Assembly (NCBI GenBank): GCA_031267155.1
Contig: JAIRZR010000277.1
Location: forward strand, 1-7,511
Length of the DNA stretch: 7,511 nt
Reading direction: 5' to 3'
Source: Prevotellaceae bacterium
GTDB taxonomy: Bacteria; Bacteroidota; Bacteroidia; Bacteroidales; UBA932
Under the pieces are notes generated by a model. The model was not told the DNA's origin, did no database searches, and saw only the letters and a list, made by a program, of their open reading frames with translations. Shown piece after piece: positions 1 to 4,524 of the stretch. Both the position numbers and the translations under genes were made by a program. The first letter of the stretch is position 1. Every line of letters starts with the position of its first letter.

Positions 1-264
1 GAGAGGAGCTTTACCCCGAACTGCGCCTGCGGCTTGTTCGGGGTTATCCATCTTAAACTCCTTACGGAGTTTGTCCGCAATGTACAAAACTGCCCCGCGC
101 ACTGTATAGGTCGAAAATCGGATTAGCCCGATAGTCTTTATTTTCATAACCGCAGGTCGCGACTTGCGGAAAAGAATCAGCTTCCGAACACTGTCTGCAA
201 TTAAAATGCAGATTTTTGTCGTACATCCGAAAAACTGTTGCATCCTGTTTATTTCGCATCCCAT
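1..264 (-). CDS. Unidentified reading frame, truncated by window start
   Basis: An ATG at 264 opens a frame of 88 codons with no stop before the window edge, so the gene, if real, continues to the left. I do not recognise the product. The first 45 residues contain several Cys and basic residues (GCEINRMQQFFGC near the start) with no clear domain; the segment STYTVRGAVLYIADKLRK near residues 51-68 looks more protein-like, followed by MDNPEQAAGAVRGKAPL at the edge. A second in-frame ATG at 51 lies 6 nt after an AAGGAG sequence, so the true start may be there and the upstream codons may be untranslated leader. A competing 65-codon frame at 62-259 on the same strand overlaps it and is less likely because it ends inside the window. 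Its orientation is divergent from glnS. Confidence is low: the open length is modest and a strong inverted repeat lies inside it. Confidence 0.3.
   Translation of the reverse strand, partial: MGCEINRMQQFFGCTTKICILIADSVRKLILFRKSRPAVMKIKTIGLIRFSTYTVRGAVLYIADKLRKEFKMDNPEQAAGAVRGKAPL
13..44. repeat. 9-bp inverted repeat (hairpin)
   Basis: ACCCCGAAC at 13-21 is perfectly complementary to GTTCGGGGT at 36-44, with a 14-nt GC-rich loop. No T-run follows on either strand, so it does not look like an intrinsic terminator. On the minus strand it falls just inside the possible gene starting at 51. Confidence 0.4.
49..72 (-). promoter_or_regulatory. Hairpin covering a Shine-Dalgarno-like site before ATG at 51
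   Basis: On the minus strand AAACTCC (72-66) pairs perfectly with GGAGTTT (61-55) around a GTAA loop. The sequence AAGGAG lies in the loop and 3' arm, and ATG follows at 51-49 with a 6-nt spacer. If this ATG is a true start, the stem would hide the ribosome site. The arrangement is seen directly; its function is an inference, because Bacteroidetes make little use of Shine-Dalgarno pairing. Confidence 0.35.
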
Positions 265-310
265 AAAAGCTTTAAAAGAGCAACATCAACAAAAAATACC
301 GATTTTCAAC

Positions 311-326
311 TAATTTTGTACCTTTG
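311..326 (+). promoter_or_regulatory. Likely glnS-mazG promoter (-7 boxes)
   Basis: Two adjacent matches to the Bacteroidetes primary-sigma -7 consensus TAnnTTTG occur: TAATTTTG at 311-318 and TACCTTTG at 319-326. The second is the more typical and would place transcription start near 332-335, about 80 nt before the glnS ATG. No clear -33 TTTG is visible 19-21 bp upstream, which limits confidence. Confidence 0.5.
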
Positions 327-333
327 TCCCCCG

Positions 334-383
334 ATATTGTCTCCCTCAGGCGTTTTTATGCAGAAATTGACAGGAGGCAATAT
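334..383 (+). promoter_or_regulatory. Stem-loop in the glnS leader
   Basis: ATATTGTCTCC (334-344) pairs with GGAGGCAATAT (373-383) to form an 11-bp stem with a single G-U pair and a 28-nt loop; TCA (346-348) and TGA (368-370) can extend it inside the loop. If transcription starts near 333 the stem sits at the very 5' end of the mRNA, where it could stabilise the transcript or act as a regulatory leader. It also contains the only GGAGG sequence before glnS, 36 nt from the start codon, too far to be an ordinary ribosome site. I do not recognise it as a known riboswitch. Confidence 0.45.
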
Positions 384-413
384 TGTGATAAATAACTAAA
401 TATAACAATTGAA

Positions 414-2069
414 ATGTCAGAAGAAAGTAAAACGCTAAATTTTATCGAGGATATAGTCGAGACAGACCTGAACGAAGGTAAATACAGTTCCATTTTGACG
501 CGTTTCCCTCCGGAACCGAACGGATATCTGCATATTGGACATGCAAAATCCATTTGTCTGAATTTCGGGCTTGCCCTGAAATACGGCGGGAAAACCAATC
601 TGCGGTTTGACGACACCAATCCCGTCAAGGAAGACGTCGAATACGTCGATTCCATAAAGGAAGACATCAGGTGGCTCGGATTCGAGTGGGCTGCCGAATA
701 TTATGCATCCGACTATTTCGAGCAGCTGTATGCCTGGGCGCAGGATTTGATACGCAAGGGGCTGGCATACGTGGACGAGCAGAATCAGGAAGAAATCCGC
801 ACCGGCAGGGGGACAGTCACCCGGGCGGGCGTCAACAGTCCCTTCCGAGAGCGTTCGGCAGACGAAAACCTTGATCTGTTTGCCCGTATGCGTGCAGGGG
901 AATACGGAGACGGAGAAAAGGTGCTGCGCGCCAAAATCGACATGTCGCACCCGAACATGATGATGCGCGACCCCATCATGTACCGGATCATACATGCAAA
1001 CCATCACCGCACAGGCGACAACTGGTGCATATATCCGATGTACGACTATGCTCACGGACAGTCCGATTCGTACGAACACATCACACATTCGATCTGCACG
1101 CTGGAGTTCGACATTCACAGGCCACTGTACGACTGGTTTATCGAAAAGCTCGAAATATTCCCCTCGCGCCAGTACGAGTTTGCACGCCTGAACCTCACAT
1201 ACACTGTGATGAGCAAGCGCAAACTGCTCGAACTGGTTAAAAACAAAGTTGTTTCGGGATGGGACGACCCCAGAATGCCGACAATATGCGGCTTGCGGCG
1301 GCGCGGCTTTACTCCCGAAAGCATCCGGAATTTCGCCGAAAGAGTGGGCGTCGCGAAACGCCAGAACATGATAGAACTGTCTCTTTTGGAAAACTGCGTA
1401 CGCGAGGACTTGAACAGACGCGCCGAACGCAGGCTTGTTGTGCTCGATCCTCTGAAAATCGTGATTGTCAACTATCCCGAATCGCAAACGGAGATTCTGA
1501 ATGCGGTCAACAATCCCGAAAATCCCGATGCCGGAACACGGGAAATAACATTCGGACGGGAAATCTATATCGAAAGGAATGATTTTATGGAAGTCCCGCC
1601 GAAAAAGTATTTCCGTCTGGCGCCCGGCTGCGAAGTGCGTCTTAAATATGCATATATCATAAAGTGCGAGGAAGTTGTGAAGGATGACAGTGGCGAAATC
1701 GTGGAACTGCGATGCAGCTGCGATTTCGAAACCAGAAGCGGCAGCGGCAGCACAAGGCAGGTGAAGGGAACGATTCACTGGGTCAATGCCGGCGACGCCC
1801 TGCCGGTGGAAGTCCGTCTCTACGACAGGCTGTTTACCGAAAGCAACATGGACGATATTCCCGAAGACAGCTCGTATATGGACTATATCAATCCCGAATC
1901 GCTGCTTACGGTGACTGCCCTTGCCGAAACTTCGCTTAAGGACGTGAAGGAAAGCGTGCAGTTTGAACGGATTGGATATTTCTGTCCGGACTGCGCTTCG
2001 TCTCCCGAAAAGCCGGTATTCAACCGCACCGTTACGCTTAAGGATTCATGGCAGAAACAGAACAGATAG
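414..2069 (+). CDS. glnS: Glutaminyl-tRNA synthetase
   Basis: Cytoplasmic class I aminoacyl-tRNA synthetase that joins glutamine to tRNA-Gln using ATP. The 551-residue length matches the bacterial family (about 550-560). The Rossmann catalytic domain starts with RFPPEPNGYLHIGHAKS, with the HIGH motif at residues 40-43, and carries the second signature as VMSKRK at 265-270, the usual form in this enzyme. The acceptor-stem-binding insertion lies at about residues 110-210. The stretch ITHSICTLEF (223-232) and the downstream GWDDPRMPT are characteristic of GlnRS rather than of bacterial GluRS. The C-terminal part from about residue 345 forms the two anticodon-binding beta-barrels. The ATG at 414 gives a family-typical N-terminus and follows a promoter-like region; no strong Shine-Dalgarno is next to it, as usual in Bacteroidetes. 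mazG begins 3 bp after the stop, so the two are probably co-transcribed. Nothing appears truncated or missing. Confidence 0.97.
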   Translation: MSEESKTLNFIEDIVETDLNEGKYSSILTRFPPEPNGYLHIGHAKSICLNFGLALKYGGKTNLRFDDTNPVKEDVEYVDSIKEDIRWLGFEWAAEYYASDYFEQLYAWAQDLIRKGLAYVDEQNQEEIRTGRGTVTRAGVNSPFRERSADENLDLFARMRAGEYGDGEKVLRAKIDMSHPNMMMRDPIMYRIIHANHHRTGDNWCIYPMYDYAHGQSDSYEHITHSICTLEFDIHRPLYDWFIEKLEIFPSRQYEFARLNLTYTVMSKRKLLELVKNKVVSGWDDPRMPTICGLRRRGFTPESIRNFAERVGVAKRQNMIELSLLENCVREDLNRRAERRLVVLDPLKIVIVNYPESQTEILNAVNNPENPDAGTREITFGREIYIERNDFMEVPPKKYFRLAPGCEVRLKYAYIIKCEEVVKDDSGEIVELRCSCDFETRSGSGSTRQVKGTIHWVNAGDALPVEVRLYDRLFTESNMDDIPEDSSYMDYINPESLLTVTALAETSLKDVKESVQFERIGYFCPDCASSPEKPVFNRTVTLKDSWQKQNR

Positions 2070-2072
2070 GAA

Positions 2073-2867
2073 ATGGACAACAGTAAACATTCGCCGGCTT
2101 TCGAGAGGCTGCTGGATATTCTGGACGAACTGCGCGAAAAATGCCCGTGGGACAGAGAGCAGACGATGGACTCGCTGCGGACGCTGTCCATCGAGGAGAC
2201 TTACGAGCTTTCCGACGCGATTATCCGGAACGATTTCAACGATATAAGGAAAGAACTTGGAGATGTGCTGCTCCATATCGTTTTTTATGCAAAGATAGCC
2301 AGCGAACAGGACAGGTTCGACATCTCCGGCGTCATCGATTCCCTGTGCGAAAAGCTGATATACCGGCATCCGCATGTTTTTGGCGAAACGGTGGCGGACA
2401 CTTCCGGCGATGTGGTCAGGAACTGGGAACAGTTAAAAATCAGTGAGAAGGATGGAAACAGGACAGTCCTCTCCGGAGTTCCCGTTTCGCTTCCGGCGCT
2501 CGTCAAAGCCGGCAGGATACAGGAAAAAGCCGCCGCCGTAGGTTTCGACTGGGAACAGAAGGAACAGGTCTGGGATAAATTCGAGGAGGAAAAACAGGAA
2601 CTGATGCACGAAATCGACATAATGGACAGGGATAAAATGGAAGCCGAGTTCGGAGACCTGCTGTTTTCAATAGTCAATGCCGCGCGTCTCTACGGGATTA
2701 ATCCCGAAACAGCTCTGGAACGTACAAACCGCAAGTTTATAGACCGGTTTACATATCTGGAAAATAAAACTATCCGCCAGGGACGCTCGCTGAAATCAAT
2801 GACTTTGGACGAAATGAACGAAATCTGGGAAGAAGCAAAACAATTAGAGTTAAAAACTAAAAACTAA
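2073..2867 (+). CDS. mazG: Nucleoside triphosphate pyrophosphohydrolase MazG
   Basis: Hydrolyses (d)NTPs to monophosphate and pyrophosphate, removing abnormal nucleotides and, in E. coli, affecting (p)ppGpp levels. At 264 residues it matches the two-domain long form (E. coli about 263). Domain 1 shows KCPWDREQT, then EETYELSDAI and ELGDVLLHIVFYA, which supply the acidic Mg-binding helices; RHPHVFG follows. Domain 2 has KAAAVGFDW, then EEEKQELMHEI and EFGDLLFSIVNAARL, and ends with the usual RFTYLE and MTLDEMNEIWEEAK. The ATG at 2073 lies 3 bp after the glnS stop, which supports one transcript. One oddity is that the last codons (ELKTKN and the stop) lie within an AT-rich tandem repeat that continues downstream, so a few C-terminal residues are repeat-derived. 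The catalytic core is complete and should be unaffected. Confidence 0.96.
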   Translation: MDNSKHSPAFERLLDILDELREKCPWDREQTMDSLRTLSIEETYELSDAIIRNDFNDIRKELGDVLLHIVFYAKIASEQDRFDISGVIDSLCEKLIYRHPHVFGETVADTSGDVVRNWEQLKISEKDGNRTVLSGVPVSLPALVKAGRIQEKAAAVGFDWEQKEQVWDKFEEEKQELMHEIDIMDRDKMEAEFGDLLFSIVNAARLYGINPETALERTNRKFIDRFTYLENKTIRQGRSLKSMTLDEMNEIWEEAKQLELKTKN

Positions 2868-2953
2868 AAGTTAGCTGACGCGCGCCTTTTAGAGTTAAGA
2901 ACTGAAAGTTAAGAGTTAAGAGTTGGCTGACGCGCCTTTCAGAGTTAAGAGTT
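2846..2953. repeat. About 50-bp imperfect tandem repeat, 2.3 copies
   Basis: Copy 1 (2846-2890) and copy 2 (2891-2940) both start AGAGTTAA, run through AACTRAAAGTTA and end GCTGACGCGC then CCTTTY. A third copy is present only as AGAGTTAAGAGTTA (about 2941-2953). Copy 2 contains extra internal GTTAAGA units. The first copy supplies the end of mazG and its stop codon. AT-rich repeats of this kind are familiar between genes in Bacteroidales. A related stretch follows the kinase gene at 7247-7265. Confidence 0.75.
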
Positions 2954-3545
2954 ATACTGTGCGCGGAATGGTTTTGTTATATGACATGGGTGAATACATT
3001 GTGTGTTCGCCCTGCATACATAACAAATTTGCGGAAATCACTCTGTACGAAACAGAAAAAATCACTCCAAAAATAAAAGTTACAAAGCCAATATCGACAG
3101 ACACAATGCCCATGTCAGCGGTTACAACGCCATTGGCTACAGCTGCAACGCAAATGTTAAGACTCACGAAGCAAATGTTAAGACTAACGAAGCAAATGTT
3201 AAGACTAACAAAGCAAATGTTAAGACTAACAAAGCAAATGTTTGCGCTGACAACGCCATTGTTAAGACTAACAAAGCAAATATTTGCGCTGACAACGCCA
3301 TTGTTAACGAATACAAAGTAAATGTTTGCGTTGACAACGTCATTGTCAGCGAATACAAGGCAAATGTTAACGCTTACAACACCTTTGTTAGTGTTAACAT
3401 TTGCTTTGTCAGTCTTAACAAAACGGTCGTTTAAAGTCATAGTCGGGTCATTTAAAGACATAATCGGGCGTGCAATTCTGAATTTTGAACTTTTAATTCT
3501 GGATTTCGCGATACAAAGCAGGATTATTCGGCATTCTGTATTCAT
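2952..3545 (-). CDS. Doubtful 197-codon frame made of heptad repeats
   Basis: An ATG at 3545 opens 197 codons with no stop across the whole 21-bp array. An internal ATG at 3461 (MSLNDPTMTLNDRF) is an alternative start. From there the product is about twenty seven-residue repeats, such as NICFVSL and NNGVVSA, after an initial VKTDKANVNTNK. It is Val/Asn-rich with no recognisable domain, signal peptide or catalytic residues. A 21-bp repeat keeps any stop-free frame open over its whole length, so openness is weak evidence of coding. The opposite strand is also stop-free in the exactly complementary frame from 3024 to about 3431, reading ANVKTNK and AIVNEYK repeats, but has no usual start codon. 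A third frame (plus, from a TTG at 2923) is broken by TAA at 3319. I list this as the only array frame with an ATG start that spans all units; it may well be non-coding. Confidence 0.2.
   Translation of the reverse strand: MNTECRIILLCIAKSRIKSSKFRIARPIMSLNDPTMTLNDRFVKTDKANVNTNKGVVSVNICLVFADNDVVNANIYFVFVNNGVVSANICFVSLNNGVVSANICFVSLNICFVSLNICFVSLNICFVSLNICVAAVANGVVTADMGIVSVDIGFVTFIFGVIFSVSYRVISANLLCMQGEHTMYSPMSYNKTIPRTV
3066..3506. repeat. 21-bp-period tandem array, about 21 units
   Basis: Units fall in strict 21-bp register from 3066 to 3506. The best-conserved block is 3150-3233, four copies of GCAAATGTTAAGACTMAC plus RAA, of which 3192-3212 and 3213-3233 are identical. From 3234 to 3401 units pair into a 42-bp higher-order repeat alternating GCAAATRTTTGCGCTGACAAC-like and GCCATTGTTAAS-like types. 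Units at 3381-3422 are rearranged or inverted. Two further units (3423-3464) share TTTAAAG, CATA and TCGGG, and 3474-3485 and 3495-3506 repeat AATTCTGRATTT, again 21 bp apart. There are no spacers between units, so it is not a CRISPR. The flanking units are more divergent, the usual look of an array that expands in the middle. Confidence 0.85.
3361..3403. repeat. Long near-perfect hairpin at the inversion point of the array
   Basis: CAAATGTTAAC (3361-3371) is perfectly complementary to GTTAACATTTG (3393-3403). The pairing continues inward through 3372-3379 with 3385-3392, with one G-T pair and one mismatch, leaving a 5-nt loop (3380-3384). It marks where array units turn around: 3396-3422 read on the minus strand matches 3258-3284 read on the plus strand with about three differences. 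Confidence 0.7.
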
Positions 3546-3572
3546 TTTATTTCTTGCTGTGTTCTTGAATTT

Positions 3573-3594
3573 GCAAGGCAGGAGCCTTGCTTTT
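3573..3594 (+). terminator. Terminator-like hairpin
   Basis: GCAAGGC (3573-3579) pairs with GCCTTGC (3584-3590) around an AGGA loop and is followed by TTTT (3591-3594). This resembles a short intrinsic terminator for plus-strand transcription, perhaps readthrough from glnS-mazG, although it lies 700 bp past mazG. The T-run is short, so it may be only one more repeat hairpin. Confidence 0.35.
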
Positions 3595-3602
3595 AGCGCG
3601 AC

Positions 3603-3618
3603 GTAGCAGAGACGCTAC
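3603..3618. repeat. Short inverted repeat
   Basis: GTAGC (3603-3607) pairs with GCTAC (3614-3618) around a 6-nt loop. It is the middle one of three hairpins within 80 bp. Confidence 0.35.
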
Positions 3619-3626
3619 ACCGAACA

Positions 3627-3650
3627 GAGATAAAAATCATGTTTTATCTC
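3627..3650. repeat. 9-bp inverted repeat downstream of the toxin gene
   Basis: GAGATAAAA (3627-3635) is perfectly complementary to TTTTATCTC (3642-3650) with a 6-nt loop. It lies about 50 bp beyond the toxin stop codon and could slow transcription or protect the 3' end of the minus-strand toxin-antitoxin mRNA, but no U-run follows on that strand. From 3651 to 3699 I see nothing further. Confidence 0.45.
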
Positions 3651-3699
3651 CGCCGGAAACTGTTATTTTCTTTATTTCGTATTCTTTAGTGAATGGGAT

Positions 3700-4113
3700 T
3701 TATATAAACGGATTTTTGATTGTAAGGACGCCTTCAATAATTTGTCCGTTTTGCATATCTTCGGAAAACAGGTAATTACAATCGTTGAACAGAGCAGATG
3801 CCAGTATTAAACAATCATAATAAGCATATCCATATTTATCGTTAAGCGTTAGCGCCTTTCCGACGATTTCCGTATTTATATAGCAAAGTTCACATTCGTC
3901 AATAATTTCTTTAATGGAATTCCACACTGTTTTGCCCGGTATTTTTAACTTGCGCAAACAAACGCTGCAAAACTCGTTTAATGTCTGCGTACTTGTCAGA
4001 CAATGAAATTGTTCCAGCACATTAACAGCTACCATTCGTTTTGTCAGTTCATCTTCCGAATACAGATAGATAAGCACATTGGTATCAATAAAAACTCTAT
4101 CTTTCATGCGCAT
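3700..4113 (-). CDS. vapC: PIN-domain toxin ribonuclease, VapC type
   Basis: A 137-residue protein made of one PIN domain, the usual size for VapC toxins, which cleave specific RNAs (often tRNA or rRNA) with Mg2+ when not bound by antitoxin. The four acidic positions are visible: Asp10 in VFIDTNVLIY, Glu47 in TLNEFC, Asp100 in YAYYDCLILASAL, and Asp119 in LFSEDMQ, so the active site looks complete. The first ATG (4113) overlaps the end of the preceding antitoxin frame by 17 nt; a second ATG two codons later (4107) is also possible. The overlap implies translational coupling. Codons are AT-rich compared with glnS and the kinase, which suggests acquisition by transfer. The gene name denotes the family; its RNA target cannot be read from the sequence. 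Confidence 0.88.
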   Translation of the reverse strand: MRMKDRVFIDTNVLIYLYSEDELTKRMVAVNVLEQFHCLTSTQTLNEFCSVCLRKLKIPGKTVWNSIKEIIDECELCYINTEIVGKALTLNDKYGYAYYDCLILASALFNDCNYLFSEDMQNGQIIEGVLTIKNPFI

Positions 4114-4309
4114 CTTCTCTGTTGAATCTAAATCCTTCTGTCTGCAGTTTCATTGCCGAAAATTTCTTTTTGCGCGACTTGATTACGCTGTCACTGATAT
4201 TTTCCGATAACAGAATTACTTTAACCTTCGACAACTGTTTATTGTGTAAATGTTCGGGAATATGAATAATCCCGTTATGTATAACTGTGTTAAATTCGTA
4301 TATTTGCAT
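4097..4309 (-). CDS. Antitoxin of the VapBC-type pair
   Basis: A 70-residue protein directly upstream of the PIN toxin and overlapping it by 17 nt, the standard antitoxin-first order. The N-terminal half (MQIYEFNTVIHNGIIHIPE, then KVKVILL) resembles the small beta-strand fold of AbrB or DUF2281-like antitoxins, which dimerise and may bind the operon's own promoter. The C-terminal half is basic and then charged (KSRKKKFSAMKL, then FRFNREDAHER), typical of the flexible tail that wraps round the toxin and blocks its active site. I assign the role mainly from gene order, size and this two-part layout; the exact antitoxin family is uncertain. The ATG at 4309 is the only sensible start and has an AT-rich leader. 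Autorepression through the inverted repeat at 4392-4424 is possible. Confidence 0.78.
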   Translation of the reverse strand: MQIYEFNTVIHNGIIHIPEHLHNKQLSKVKVILLSENISDSVIKSRKKKFSAMKLQTEGFRFNREDAHER

Positions 4310-4391
4310 AACTTTCTGTTTTTAATTTTACTTTTTATACACCATCAAATTAACAATCAATTTCATCGTTTCAAAAACATTTAAAATTGCA

Positions 4392-4424
4392 GCACAAAAG
4401 TAGTAATAATCTTTTATTTTGTGC
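4392..4424 (-). promoter_or_regulatory. Candidate toxin-antitoxin promoter with overlapping inverted repeat
   Basis: On the minus strand TACTTTTG (4402-4395) matches the Bacteroidetes -7 consensus, with the antitoxin ATG about 85 nt downstream. GCACAAAA (4392-4399) and TTTTGTGC (4417-4424) form an 8-bp inverted repeat with a 17-bp gap; the left arm covers most of the -7 box and the right arm approaches the -33 position. An operator placed this way would allow autorepression by the antitoxin complex. No clear -33 TTTG is seen. Confidence 0.4.
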
Positions 4425-4473
4425 GACTTTTGCACCCCGCTCGGCACAGTACCTTAAAATAATATTTCGCCAA

Positions 4474-4504
4474 TTGGCTGTATGGGAAAAATGCACTACA
4501 TTTG
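4474..4504 (+). promoter_or_regulatory. Promoter of the response regulator-kinase operon
   Basis: TTGG at 4474-4477 and TACATTTG at 4497-4504 are separated by 19 bp, a close match to the Bacteroidetes TTTG-N19-TAnnTTTG promoter. Transcription would start near 4511, giving a leader of only about 14 nt before ATG at 4525. The promoter lies inside the upstream extension of the open frame and so supports the downstream ATG as the true start. Confidence 0.65.
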
Positions 4505-4524
4505 CGTTTTTAAATCTGGATATT

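Noticed and set aside
62..259. 65-codon Cys-containing minus-strand frame
   Set aside because: It competes with the 88-codon frame on the same strand that runs to the window edge; there is no motif, promoter or ribosome site to support it, though neither frame is proven.
327..413. T-box or known riboswitch upstream of glnS
   Set aside because: There is no recognisable T-box sequence or terminator/antiterminator pair; only a simple stem-loop is visible.
435..1778. Long open frame of 447 codons on the minus strand
   Set aside because: It lies wholly opposite glnS, has no recognisable domain and reflects codon usage of the real gene.
2923..3321. Plus-strand frame of 132 codons with LTKQMLR repeats
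   Set aside because: It starts at a TTG inside the post-mazG repeat, is interrupted by TAA within the array and owes its length to the 21-bp period.
3150..3422. CRISPR array
   Set aside because: Units are contiguous 21-mers with no unique spacers, and no cas gene is nearby.
3322..3606. Plus-strand frame of 94 codons following that stop
   Set aside because: It is the same array frame resuming after the stop and running into AT-rich repeat; no independent support.
3587..3775. 62-codon plus-strand frame over the toxin 3' end
   Set aside because: It spans hairpins and the antisense of the PIN toxin end, with no protein-like features.
4441..4524. Sigma-54 (-24/-12) promoter before the regulator
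   Set aside because: No GG-N10-GC element with TGGCAC and TTGC was found; the region fits the primary-sigma Bacteroidetes promoter better.
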